From: Streptomyces sp. NBC_01306 | Lineage (GTDB): Bacteria; Actinomycetota; Actinomycetes; Streptomycetales; Streptomycetaceae | DNA length: 64,000 bases | Direction of reading: 5' to 3' | NCBI RefSeq assembly: GCF_026340465.1 | Contig: NZ_JAPEPC010000001.1 | Location: 4,388,001 to 4,452,000, forward strand | Shown here: piece by piece, positions 42,696-51,115 of the stretch | Layout: every line of letters starts with the position of its first letter | Position numbering within the stretch: position 1 is the stretch's first letter | Notes under the pieces: model-generated | What the model saw: the letters and a program-made list of their open reading frames with translations, nothing else | Databases searched by the model: none | What the model was told of the DNA's origin: nothing | Program-made: the position numbers and the translations under genes

Positions 42696-42731
42696 AGCGG
42701 GCCCGGACGGGATTACCGGTCCGGGCCCGCT
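42696..42731. terminator. 12-bp stem hairpin between convergent genes
   Basis: AGCGGGCCCGGA at 42696-42707 pairs with TCCGGGCCCGCT at 42720-42731 around a 12-nt loop; it can end transcription from both directions. Confidence 0.7.
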
Positions 42732-42807
42732 GCGTTCGCGGTGCGGTGTTCACGTCGCCGTGGTCACCGCGTGGCCCTCGCGTGCGCGCAGAGCCGGGTG
42801 GTGCGGG

Positions 42808-44052
42808 TTACTTGGTGAAGGCCGCGGTGCCGTTCGGCGTACCGAGACCGGTCGGGCCGTCGTAACCCTTGCCCGCCTTGCACAGGTAGTCGCTGCACGA
42901 CCCGTTGGCCCCGGTGGTGACGTCGTTGAGGGAGCCGGTGTGGGCGTACGGGTACGAGGCGGGGGTGTCACTCGCGCCGGGGGCGCCGGCGAGAGCGTAG
43001 ACGCCCGCGATGAACGGCGAAGCGGCGCTGGTGCCGCCGTAGACGTTCCAGCCGCTGGCCTGGTAGGTGTCGTAGACCGCGAGGCCGGTGGCCGGGTCGG
43101 CGACGGACGACACGTCAGCGACGGCGCGCTTGGCGCAGTTGGCGTCCTTCTGCCAGGACGGCTTCGCGTCGTACTGCGAGCAGCCCGAGCCTGCTCCCTC
43201 GCCGCCCGCGCTGGTTCCCCAGACGGACTCGGACCAGCCACGCGTGCTGCTGTCCTTCTTGAGCGAGGTGCCGCCGACCGCGGTGACGTACTGCGAGGCG
43301 GCCGGGTACTCGACGCCGTAGCCGCTGTCACCGGAGCTCACGGTGATGGCGACGCCGGGGTGCTTGAAGTACTGGTCGTCCGACTGCGTGTCGCTGGCGT
43401 CCTCACCGCCGCCGTAGCTGTTGGAGACGTACTTGGCACCCTGCTTGACGGCCTGGTTCACGGCCGCGCCGAGGTCGTCCATGCTGGCGGAGTTGGCCTC
43501 GACGAGCAGGATGTGGCACTGCGGGCAGGCCGAGCTGACCATGTCGACGTCGAGAGAGATCTCTCCGGCCCAGCCGGCGTCGGGTGCCGGGTAGTTGGAG
43601 CTGCCGTCCTGGTCGATCTTCTTGAAGCAGCCGTTGTCGGTGGTGCAGGCGGGCAGACCGTACTGGGACCGGTAACTGCCCAGGTCCGCCTCGGCGTTGG
43701 GGTCGTCGTTGGCGTCGACGATCGCGACCGTCTGGCCCGAGCCGCCGTCCTTGGGGAGGTTGTAGGCGGACTGTAGGTCGCTGGGGCCGAAGCCGGAGGG
43801 GGCGGCGTTGTGGCCGAGCGACTTCTGCTGCTTGATGTCGGTGCGGGCCACGGCGTTGCACGCCATGTAGCCGGGCTTGGTCGGCTGTGAGCAGAGCCGG
43901 TGCGTGTGCACCGTCGATGCCGGTGCCGCGGAGCCCGTCGTCGCGAACGCGGACGTCTGGGAGGCGGCGAGGAGGCCGCCGGATATGAGTGCCACTGCTG
44001 ACAACAGGGCCGGTGCGCCGCGACGCAACAGGCCGTTTCGATGAGACTGCAA
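42808..44052 (-). CDS. secreted S53 family peptidase (sedolisin-like)
   Basis: TTG 44052 is the best start: GGAGGG lies 7 nt upstream. The 414-residue protein has a signal peptide (LSAVALISGGLLAASQTSAFA). The mature enzyme has the sedolisin catalytic elements: Glu and Asp in AGEISLDVD, Asp in SSGDSG and Ser in YGGTSAASP. Four or more cysteines form likely disulfides. There is no large prodomain, so it may be an atypical member. S53 enzymes are acid peptidases; in Streptomyces they aid extracellular protein use. A TrmB-type regulator is divergent. Confidence 0.85.
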   Translation of the reverse strand: MQSHRNGLLRRGAPALLSAVALISGGLLAASQTSAFATTGSAAPASTVHTHRLCSQPTKPGYMACNAVARTDIKQQKSLGHNAAPSGFGPSDLQSAYNLPKDGGSGQTVAIVDANDDPNAEADLGSYRSQYGLPACTTDNGCFKKIDQDGSSNYPAPDAGWAGEISLDVDMVSSACPQCHILLVEANSASMDDLGAAVNQAVKQGAKYVSNSYGGGEDASDTQSDDQYFKHPGVAITVSSGDSGYGVEYPAASQYVTAVGGTSLKKDSSTRGWSESVWGTSAGGEGAGSGCSQYDAKPSWQKDANCAKRAVADVSSVADPATGLAVYDTYQASGWNVYGGTSAASPFIAGVYALAGAPGASDTPASYPYAHTGSLNDVTTGANGSCSDYLCKAGKGYDGPTGLGTPNGTAAFTK

Positions 44053-44312
44053 GGAGCTGCCCTCCGTGGGGGGTTGGGTGTCCGAACGGACATCCGGGGG
44101 CATTCATGTCAAGTGCATGACAACGCACATGACAAGGAATTTATCCGGACAGAACGTCGCGGATCCTGAGGGTGGCGCTGTTCGCTCGACTACTGCCACC
44201 CCGTTGAGTGGTGGCTAATAGAAAGCTATTCAACTGCTTGCCCAAGTGGCTACCGGGCGTTGGTAAAGCCTTTCCCTCGACCCGTGCTCTTTGGCATATA
44301 CCTTGTCTTGCC

Positions 44313-45125
44313 ATGGAGTTGGAAGAAGGACCGATCAGCGATCTGGTGGCGCTCGGCTTGGCCCGGTACGAGGCGCGTGTCTATCTCGGCCTCATCAGGC
44401 GTGATTCGTACACGGCCGCCGAGGTGGCCCGCGAGGCGGACGTACCGCGCCAGCGGGTTTACGACGTCCTGGACGCACTGGTACGGCGTCGGCTGGTCAC
44501 CACCCACCCCGGGCGGGTCGCCACATATTCCGCCGTCACCCCGGAGCTTGCCGTGGCCCGCCTGATGGCTCTTCAACGCGAGTCCGTGGACCGGTTGGAG
44601 CGGGTCTCGGAGGGGCTGGCCGCCGTGCTGCAGCCGCTCTGGTCCGACGGGCGGGTGCACACCGACCCGCTGGACTACATCGAGATCCTGCGCGATCCGA
44701 AGGCGATCGCCGAGCGCTTCGCCGACATCCAGCAGCAGGCCCAGCACGAGCTGTTGACCTTCTGCAAGCCCCCGTTCGTCGCCCCCGAGGAGAACACCGA
44801 AGGCATCAAGGTCGTCCGCCGGCTGCACCGGGCGGGCGGCACGGTCCGTGCCATCTACCTCGACGACGCGCTGGACAACCCCGGGACCGTGGAGCACATA
44901 CGGCGCTTCGCCGACGCGGGGGAGCAGGCCCGCTTCACCCCCGAACTGCCGCTGAAGCTGGTTGTCGCCGACTCTTCTCTGGTGCTGTGCGACATGCCCG
45001 ACCCGGTGGCCGGCGCGGGCTCCACCACCACCTTGTTCATCGAGCACCCGGCGCTCGCGGGATGCCTGCGGCTGGCGTTTCTGACGGTCTGGGAGGGCGC
45101 CAAGGAGCACCGCCGGCCGGCCTGA
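44313..45125 (+). CDS. TrmB-like transcriptional regulator
   Basis: The 270-residue protein begins with a winged helix (GLARYEARVYLGLIRRDSYT and AEVAREADVPRQRVYDVLDA) followed by a long helical and mixed region resembling TrmB sugar regulators and related actinobacterial regulators. ATG 44313 gives the correct domain start and follows TATACC about 10 nt upstream without a ribosome-binding site. It is divergent from the secreted peptidase across 260 bp, which contain repeated catgacaa words at 44104-44130, so it may control that gene. Confidence 0.8.
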   Translation: MELEEGPISDLVALGLARYEARVYLGLIRRDSYTAAEVAREADVPRQRVYDVLDALVRRRLVTTHPGRVATYSAVTPELAVARLMALQRESVDRLERVSEGLAAVLQPLWSDGRVHTDPLDYIEILRDPKAIAERFADIQQQAQHELLTFCKPPFVAPEENTEGIKVVRRLHRAGGTVRAIYLDDALDNPGTVEHIRRFADAGEQARFTPELPLKLVVADSSLVLCDMPDPVAGAGSTTTLFIEHPALAGCLRLAFLTVWEGAKEHRRPA

Positions 45126-45152
45126 AGCCTTGCTGACCGTGGCCCCGTCGGG

Positions 45153-46532
45153 TCAGGCGGCCGAGGGCGAGGACGGGGCCGCCGCCGGGGTGCCCGCCGG
45201 GGTGGCCTCGCCCTCCACCGGCGGCGGGTTGAGCCGTGCCGACACGACATGGCAGACCACCACCGCCACGATCACCAGCGGCATGACAGTGAGGCCGTCA
45301 TGTCCCAGCAGCAGCGTGGCCAGCAGTACGGAGGTCATCGGCAGCCGGAGCAGGGCCACCGACATCGCACCCATCCCCATCGCGGCAGCCGAGACGAACG
45401 GCAGCCCCGGAAGGTGCGACAGCGCGATCCCGCCCGCGGCGCCGAGGAACAGCGCCGGGAAGATCGGGCCGCCGCGGAAGGCCGCCAGCGACACGCAGTA
45501 CGCGAGGCTCTTGCAGACGAGGAGCAGCACCAGTGCGCCGAGGGAGTACGAGGTGGTGCTGAGCAGGAGGTGCGGCAGCGCGCTCTGCCCGGAGAACAGC
45601 ACGTCGGACGTTGCCTTCCCGGCCCCTTCGGCGTACGCGATGGCCAGCCCCGCCACGGCCAGGCCGATCACCGGTGTCCACACCATCCGCCGCCGGTTCA
45701 CGCCCGGTTGCAGCCGCAGCGCCATGCGGCGGACCCCCGCACCGAGGGTCGCGGCGGCGATCCCGATCACCAGGGCATAGCCGAACTGGGCGATGTCGGG
45801 GCGCTCCACATGGGGCAGGTTCGGGATGACGAGCGTTCCGGCGCCGACACCGGCCCAGGTGCCGAGCCCGGTGAAGATCAGCGAGCCGATCCCGGCGGCC
45901 AGCAGCCCGGGTACGAGCACGATCCCGAGCATCGGCCCGCCGAGCCCGGAAGCCTCCATCAGCAGAAAGGCCCCCACCAGCGGCGAACCCAGCAGCGCAC
46001 TGATGGCCGCGAAGCTGCCGGCCGCCGCCACGAGTCCCTGCTCCCTCGCGGTGGATCCGGGCCGCAGCAGCCGGAACCCGTAGAGGGCGACACCACCACC
46101 CAGCGCGATCATGGGCGCCTCCGGCCCGATGACCGCACCGAACGCGAGGGAGGCGACAGCGGCCAGCAGGATGCCGGGCAGCTCGGCGGCGGGGGCGGCG
46201 CCCTTGGTCTTGAGCCCTTCGGCGGGCTGATGACCGCCGTTGCCCGGCAGATACCGCACGGTCAACGCGACCAGCAGCCCGGCGATGACGAGCATGGGCA
46301 CCGGCCACCAGACAGGAACGCTGTCAAGCCCGAGCCCGTGGGGCAGGTCGGTGAAGACGGCCTCCTGGAGGTAGTGGACGGCTTCCAGAAAGCCGTAGGC
46401 ACCGGCCGAGAGCACGACACCGAAGAGCCCGGTGACGACGAGAAGCAGGTGATAGCCCCTGCTCCGCAACGGCCCGAACGGATCGGCGAGCAGGGCGGCT
46501 TGCTGGTCTGCGGCTGGCTCGTCCGCTGACAT
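45153..46532 (-). CDS. ClC-family chloride channel/transporter
   Basis: The 459-residue protein has about 10-12 helices and the ClC selectivity motifs GNGGHQP (in place of GSGIP), GPEAPMIALG (in place of GREGP) and GGPIFPALFLGA (GxFxP). The changed GSGIP loop and the Glu at GPEAP suggest a transporter of the halide group that may differ from a classical chloride/proton exchanger. It is convergent with the TrmB gene and divergent from the FAD enzyme. Confidence 0.85.
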   Translation of the reverse strand: MSADEPAADQQAALLADPFGPLRSRGYHLLLVVTGLFGVVLSAGAYGFLEAVHYLQEAVFTDLPHGLGLDSVPVWWPVPMLVIAGLLVALTVRYLPGNGGHQPAEGLKTKGAAPAAELPGILLAAVASLAFGAVIGPEAPMIALGGGVALYGFRLLRPGSTAREQGLVAAAGSFAAISALLGSPLVGAFLLMEASGLGGPMLGIVLVPGLLAAGIGSLIFTGLGTWAGVGAGTLVIPNLPHVERPDIAQFGYALVIGIAAATLGAGVRRMALRLQPGVNRRRMVWTPVIGLAVAGLAIAYAEGAGKATSDVLFSGQSALPHLLLSTTSYSLGALVLLLVCKSLAYCVSLAAFRGGPIFPALFLGAAGGIALSHLPGLPFVSAAAMGMGAMSVALLRLPMTSVLLATLLLGHDGLTVMPLVIVAVVVCHVVSARLNPPPVEGEATPAGTPAAAPSSPSAA

Positions 46533-46662
46533 CAGAGCGTCTCCTCAGGGCTGCTGCCCGGGCTCTCCGGGACGGGTCGACTGCCTGACGATAATGCCAG
46601 CAATGCGGATATTTCCGGGTATTAACGAGCTGCTGGGCCGAGCGGCTCGGCGCGCGCATCCC

Positions 46663-46668
46663 TAGGAT
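46663..46668 (+). promoter_or_regulatory. -10 hexamer TAGGAT, leaderless start at 46676
   Basis: TAGGAT, a common streptomycete -10 sequence, ends 7 nt before ATG 46676; no ribosome-binding site is seen. Confidence 0.55.
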
Positions 46669-46675
46669 CGGTTCC

Positions 46676-47785
46676 ATGGAGCGACCTGAACGTGTTGCTG
46701 TCATCGGAGTGGGCATCCTCGGAGCCTGCGTGGGCTGGAACCTGGTCCGGCAAGGCGCCAGGGTGGTCTTCATCGATGCGGGCCGGCCGGGCGAATCCGT
46801 CACCAACTGGTCTTTCTCGTGGGTCAACGCCAGCAACAAGACCGCGCGCAGGTCCTACTTCGACCTGAACGTCGCGGGTATGGCGGCGTACCGGGACCTT
46901 GCCAGGACCATCGGGCCGGACTCGTGGTGGCATCCCAGCGGCCACCTGCGCTGGGCGGACGATGCCGCAGCGGAGACGAAGCTCCTGAAAACAGCCGAAC
47001 TACTGACCGGCTGGGACTACCGGGTCGAGGTGTCCACGGGGGCAGAGGTGCGCCGCCGCCTCGAACCCGCTCTCACGCTGCCCGGCGAGGTTCCGGTCGT
47101 TTTCTACCCCGACGAAGCCTGGGTGCATGGCCGTCATCTCGTCGGCCGCCTGGTCGGCCGGGCCGTCGCATCGGGCGCCGAGCTCCGGTCCGGCACGGCC
47201 GTCCGTGACATCGGCACCGGCGCCGACGGGAGCGTCAGGACGGTCGCTCTGTCCGACGGGAGCTGTCTCGACGTCGACGCCGTCGTGAACGCGGCAGGTC
47301 CCCGCGCCTCCCACGTCGCCGGGTTCGTCGCACGGGACTTGCCGATGCGCCACGAACCCGGCGCCGTCACCCGGATCAGCTGTGCCCACGTCCCGGTCCG
47401 CCGGGCCATGCACGCGCCGCACATCGAGATCCGCCCTGACGGAGACGCTTCGGTGGTCCTCCACAGCCGCGAGATCGACGCACTCATCGACACCGGCGAG
47501 GAGCCGGCGGAACTCGCCCGGCTGCTCCACGAATCGGCGCGGCACGTCATTCCCGAGCTGGGCAACTCCCGCATCACCGAGACCCGGATCTCCAACCGGC
47601 CCATCCCGGCCGACGGATTCCCCTCAGTAGGAGCGGTGCCGTCGGTGCCGGGCTACTACGAGGCCGTCACCCACAGCGGCATCACGCTCGGCCCGGTCAT
47701 CGGCCGACTGCTCGCTTCGGAGATCGTCAGCGGGAAGAGAGAGGCGATGCTGGCGGACTTCCGCCCGGAGCGGTTTTCCCTGTGA
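46676..47785 (+). CDS. DAO-type FAD-dependent oxidoreductase
   Basis: The 369-residue flavoprotein has VIGVGILGACVGWNL at its N-terminus (GxGxxG), a Glu/Asp FAD ribose contact in VVFIDAGRPG, and late IPADGFPSVGAVPSVPGY followed by THSGITLGP, as in D-amino-acid/glycine oxidase relatives. Substrate is unknown. The following gene is convergent and only 15 bp away. Confidence 0.83.
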   Translation: MERPERVAVIGVGILGACVGWNLVRQGARVVFIDAGRPGESVTNWSFSWVNASNKTARRSYFDLNVAGMAAYRDLARTIGPDSWWHPSGHLRWADDAAAETKLLKTAELLTGWDYRVEVSTGAEVRRRLEPALTLPGEVPVVFYPDEAWVHGRHLVGRLVGRAVASGAELRSGTAVRDIGTGADGSVRTVALSDGSCLDVDAVVNAAGPRASHVAGFVARDLPMRHEPGAVTRISCAHVPVRRAMHAPHIEIRPDGDASVVLHSREIDALIDTGEEPAELARLLHESARHVIPELGNSRITETRISNRPIPADGFPSVGAVPSVPGYYEAVTHSGITLGPVIGRLLASEIVSGKREAMLADFRPERFSL

Positions 47786-47800
47786 CGGCCCAGTTGATTT

Positions 47801-48994
47801 TCAGAAGCGGAAGATCGTTGAGAGGGGCGGCATTTCACCAGTCACCTCGAACATGCCGACGTAGACGTTCTTGGCATCGATGGGGTCGTGCGAGGCGAAC
47901 GTGCGGGCGTTGCGCCAGAAGCGGTCGAGGCGGTACGCGTTCGAGGTGCTGCGTGCTCCGGTCACCTCGTGCATACTTCCGGCTGCCTCAAGGGACGCTT
48001 CCACGCAGGCGACCTTGGCGCGGAAGCACTCCACCGAGGTAACGGCAACGTTGTCGTCGGCGGCGGCCTCGATCCGGTCGGCCGCGGCGAACAGCAGCGC
48101 ACGGGATGCGGCCAGCCGGCTCGACAGATCGCCGACCCTCCGCAGGATCAGGGGGTCCTCGGCCGCGGTGGCGTACTGGGGGAGCGCGCCGCGCTTCATC
48201 GTGCGGACGTACTGGATCAGGGCGTCGAGGGCGCCGTCGCCGATGCCCTGCATCAGGCCGGAGTGCAGGAGCATCACCGCGCCGAGGAATGCCGGGGACG
48301 GCGTGTGCGCGGCATAGTGCCAGCCGTCGGGTACGAAGACGTCGTGATAGGTGATGGTCTGGCTGCGGGTACCGCGCTGGCCCATGTTGTCCCAGTCGCC
48401 GTGCAGTTCGACGTCGGGGTGGCCCAGTTCCACCAGCACGTGATGCGGGCCGGGCTGCTCTCCTTGCAGGACGCATCCGACGTTGGCGATCCCGAGGCCG
48501 CCACTGTTGGTGTTGAAGGACTTGGTCCCGCTGAGGATCACGCCGCCGTCCACGGGCCGGGCGGTGACCTTGCCGTTCACGCCCGTCTCGGCGTTGGACG
48601 CGACGAGCCTCAGGCCCTTGTTCAGCAGCCGGTCGGCCAGCTCCTTGCGGGTCTCCTCGGGCAGGGCGCTGCTCTCGTCGAAGATCTCGCGGCTGACGAG
48701 TCCGGTGGTGGCCCAGTTCTGGCCGGTGGGGCCGTCGCCGGCGCTGATCTCAGCGATGGCGCGGGTGAAAGCGCCGATCCCGCCGAGTGCCGTCCCGTCC
48801 CACAGACCGCCGTAGGCGGCGGGTACGAGTATGCGGGCGGCGCCCAGCTCCGAGAGGAGCGCCAGGTTGTCGGAGGGATCGGTGTTGTCCCGGTCGCTCC
48901 GGAGCCCGGTGTCGGCGAGGTCCTGGCGCCGTGCGCGGATGGCTGAGAGGAGCGTAGGTATGTCGTGGGGCGCGGTGGATTCGGCGGTCGTCAT
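47801..48994 (-). CDS. acyl-CoA dehydrogenase-fold flavoprotein (DszC/SfnB-like)
   Basis: The 397-residue protein has the acyl-CoA dehydrogenase fold without the usual catalytic Glu position being clear: GLWDGTALGGIGAFTRAIAE, GPTGQNWATTGL, TKSFNTNSGGL and WRNARTFASHDPIDAKN. This set is typical of DszC/SfnB flavin monooxygenases, which oxidise sulfur compounds or aromatics using FMNH2 from a partner. ATG 48994 follows GGAGAGG. The preceding DUF397 gene is on the same strand. Confidence 0.78.
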   Translation of the reverse strand: MTTAESTAPHDIPTLLSAIRARRQDLADTGLRSDRDNTDPSDNLALLSELGAARILVPAAYGGLWDGTALGGIGAFTRAIAEISAGDGPTGQNWATTGLVSREIFDESSALPEETRKELADRLLNKGLRLVASNAETGVNGKVTARPVDGGVILSGTKSFNTNSGGLGIANVGCVLQGEQPGPHHVLVELGHPDVELHGDWDNMGQRGTRSQTITYHDVFVPDGWHYAAHTPSPAFLGAVMLLHSGLMQGIGDGALDALIQYVRTMKRGALPQYATAAEDPLILRRVGDLSSRLAASRALLFAAADRIEAAADDNVAVTSVECFRAKVACVEASLEAAGSMHEVTGARSTSNAYRLDRFWRNARTFASHDPIDAKNVYVGMFEVTGEMPPLSTIFRF

Positions 48995-49070
48995 GTATGC
49001 ACCTCTCCGGGAGGGAACAGAGCAAGACCGAACACCCTGACAACCGGGTCCCGGGCCAGGGCTGTTCGCG

Positions 49071-49295
49071 TTACGGGGTGATGCGCCCATTCTTCACCGC
49101 GGAGACGAACGCGGTCCAGCCTTCGGCGGGGAAGGCGAGGGCCGGGCCGTGGGGGTTCTTGGAGTCGCGGACGGGGATGTTGGCGTATCCGTCGGCCACT
49201 TCGAGGCAGTCGCCCTGATTGGCGCCGCTGTAAGTGGACTTGCGCCACCCTTGCAGGAGCCCGGCGTCCGATATGACCTGCTCACTGTGACGCAT
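49071..49295 (-). CDS. DUF397 protein
   Basis: The 74-residue protein has the DUF397 motif: LLQGWRKSTYSGANQGDCLE, then the VRDSKNPHGPALAFPAEGW end. Its gene starts inside the 3' end of the XRE regulator (14-bp overlap). XRE/DUF397 pairs are numerous in Streptomyces and often act together in development (WhiJ-type and BldB-type proteins). Confidence 0.9.
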   Translation of the reverse strand: MRHSEQVISDAGLLQGWRKSTYSGANQGDCLEVADGYANIPVRDSKNPHGPALAFPAEGWTAFVSAVKNGRITP

Positions 49296-50106
49296 GTGCG
49301 TATTCCTCCGCTACGGCTCTTACCAGGGCCAGTGAATCTTTGTGCGACAGGGCGTCCCCCAGTGCCAGATCGTAAGCGGTCTGGCATTTGCTGACCAACG
49401 CCGGATCATCCATCAGATGACCCGTGTGCACACCCTCCGAGTAGGCAATCGACGGGGCATCAGCGAACTTCATGAGGTAGAGCAGCCCCTCCGTCAGTGC
49501 GTGGTTCCCGAGGCTGAACGGCAGTACGTGCAGCCGTAGGCGTCCGGCTTCCGCCATGTCCGCGATCTTGTGGAGCTGATCGGCCATGACCTTCGGACCA
49601 CCCACCCTGCGGCGGAGCACGGCCTCGTCCAGCAGGCACCAAAGTACGGGCCTCGACGGCTTTTCGAGCAATGCAGCCCGAGCCTGGCGGATGACGACAT
49701 CCTCGTCCAGTTCATCGTCCCGATAGTTCGCTGAGCCCTCACGGAAGACCGCACGTGAGTACTCCTTGGTCTGGAGCAAACCGGGGACGAGCGAGATCGA
49801 GTAGTGCCGGAGTTCGGTCGCCTGTTGCTCCAGCTCAGCTGCGGGTGCGAAATGTTGGGCGTACTTCGTATCCAGGTCCTTCAGCCAACGGGCGAAGAAC
49901 CCGTCCGTCCCCAGGACCAGGTCCAGGCGCTGCGCGTCGTCCGGGGTCGGCAGGCGGCGCCCCGCCTCCCAGTGACTGATCAGCGTCGGGGAGCAGACCA
50001 CCCCCTCGCTCACCGCTTCCTGTGTCAGCCCGGCGGCGATGCGCCGGATCCTCAGTTCCTCGCCGTACTTCTGCCGGATCGAGCGCGACTTGGGTGCTCC
50101 GGACAC
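49282..50106 (-). CDS. XRE-type regulator with DUF5753 domain
   Basis: The 274-residue protein has an N-terminal helix-turn-helix (RIRRIAAGLTQEAVSEGV and SPTLISHWEAGRRLP) and the larger DUF5753 ligand domain (LEQQATELRHYSISLVPGLL, GPKVMADQLHKIADMA). GTG 50106 is preceded by CAGGAGT; the longer ATG-less extension is not needed. It partners the DUF397 protein downstream. The divergent region holds a CTGTGA-N8-TCACAG palindrome, a likely binding site of this regulator. Confidence 0.88.
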   Translation of the reverse strand: MSGAPKSRSIRQKYGEELRIRRIAAGLTQEAVSEGVVCSPTLISHWEAGRRLPTPDDAQRLDLVLGTDGFFARWLKDLDTKYAQHFAPAAELEQQATELRHYSISLVPGLLQTKEYSRAVFREGSANYRDDELDEDVVIRQARAALLEKPSRPVLWCLLDEAVLRRRVGGPKVMADQLHKIADMAEAGRLRLHVLPFSLGNHALTEGLLYLMKFADAPSIAYSEGVHTGHLMDDPALVSKCQTAYDLALGDALSHKDSLALVRAVAEEYAHASQ

Positions 50107-50180
50107 GGGACCAACTCCTGTACTTGAAGCTCGCGTTGTCAGGTCGAAACCCCTAGAAGCGTAGCGACGCAAGCCACAGG

Positions 50181-50200
50181 CTGTGAGTTATTCGTCACAG
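50181..50200. promoter_or_regulatory. CTGTGA-N8-TCACAG inverted repeat
   Basis: A perfect 6-8-6 repeat lies 75 bp upstream of the XRE start and 79 bp upstream of the divergent small gene. Confidence 0.55.
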
Positions 50201-50220
50201 TGCGACAGGAACGCACGGGA

Positions 50221-50249
50221 CCCCCGCGACCGCAGCAACGGTCCGGGGG
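50221..50249 (+). other. 5' leader hairpin of the small basic gene
   Basis: CCCCCG pairs with CGGGGG around an inner ACCG/CGGT stem, 30 bp before ATG 50279. Confidence 0.45.
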
Positions 50250-50278
50250 CGTGGCCAACGCCAAGCAGGAGCGTCAAC

Positions 50279-50557
50279 ATGCCCAAGTTTATTGCCCGTC
50301 TCGTCGGCCCGGTGGTCCGATTCCTGAATCTGTCGGCCAGGCGGCGGCCCGCCCCGCCGCCCCCGATCGTGGTCCGTCGGCGCCGTCTCCTCGTATGCCG
50401 GGCGTATCTGCCACTCGGTCACCAACTCCGTCCCAATCTCGGCTCGTTCTCCGCCCTGGCGTACGAGCGGCTGGAGTACAGCCGGATCGCGTGGTTCGAC
50501 CTGCACGGCGTCGAGGTCGGGCCGCCCTGCCCGCTGCACGGTGTGGTGGTGCGGTGA
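50279..50557 (+). CDS. small basic protein, unknown
   Basis: The 92-residue protein has a hydrophobic/aromatic N-terminus (FIARLVGPVVRFLN), a PPPPPIVVRRRRLLV basic stretch and a C-terminus ending CPLHGVVVR. GGAGCG lies upstream. It overlaps the start of the next gene by one base. I do not recognise a family. Confidence 0.6.
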   Translation: MPKFIARLVGPVVRFLNLSARRRPAPPPPIVVRRRRLLVCRAYLPLGHQLRPNLGSFSALAYERLEYSRIAWFDLHGVEVGPPCPLHGVVVR

Positions 50558-50991
50558 TGGAACGGACCGTCAGGAACGCCGAGAGTGCAGTCGTACGGCG
50601 GTGGAGCCGGCACCCCGCCTGTGTCGCTCGGGCGCGTACGGAACTCCGTACCGCGCTGGAGGGTTGGGGCCTCGCGCCGCTCGCGGACGCGGCTTCGCTC
50701 GTCCTCTCCGAGCTGCTGACCAATGCCGGGCGGCATGCCGTGGTCTCACCGGGGCGGGAGATCGAGACCCGCTTCCTGCTGGACGAGCGCGGACGCGGCA
50801 TCCGTATCGAGGTGCACGATGCGTCGTCCGTGCCTCCCCGCATGGCCGATCCGGACCAGGACGCGGTCGGCGGGCGGGGCCTGTGCCTGGTGGACGCGGT
50901 CGCCGACGCCTGGGGATTCGGCGAGCGGGTCGGCCCCGGCAAGGTCGTCTGGGCGGAGTGCGCTCTGGGGGAGGAAGAGGCATCCCGCTGA
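50557..50991 (+). CDS. HATPase anti-sigma-factor-like serine kinase
   Basis: The 144-residue protein has the N-box LVLSELLTNAGRHAV and G-boxes VHDASSVPPRMADPDQDAVG and GGRGLCLVDAVAD of SpoIIAB/RsbW-type kinases. Streptomyces encodes many such single-domain ATPases, usually paired with a regulator of the XRE/DUF397 class. It starts at ATG 50557, TGATG overlap with the small basic gene. Confidence 0.85.
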   Translation: MERTVRNAESAVVRRWSRHPACVARARTELRTALEGWGLAPLADAASLVLSELLTNAGRHAVVSPGREIETRFLLDERGRGIRIEVHDASSVPPRMADPDQDAVGGRGLCLVDAVADAWGFGERVGPGKVVWAECALGEEEASR

Positions 50992-51039
50992 AGCGGCCGG
51001 TTCCCGCTGGTCATGGGCTCCACTGCGAGGTGCCCACCA

Positions 51040-51055
51040 TAAGGCGTCCGCCTTA
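51040..51055. promoter_or_regulatory. TAAGGCG-TC-CGCCTTA palindrome
   Basis: Perfect 7-2-7 inverted repeat about 60 bp before the SDR start; typical of TetR-type operators. Confidence 0.6.
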
Positions 51056-51072
51056 ATGGTTCGTGTACGTTG

Positions 51073-51090
51073 GTGAGGCAGTCGCCTTAC
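51073..51090. promoter_or_regulatory. second, imperfect AAGGC/GCCTT site
   Basis: GTGAGGC and GCCTTAC flank four bases (one mismatch per arm), 25 bp before the SDR start, echoing the site at 51040-51055. Confidence 0.5.
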
Positions 51091-51115
51091 TTCTGGGCAC
51101 GCGAAGGAGCAAACC

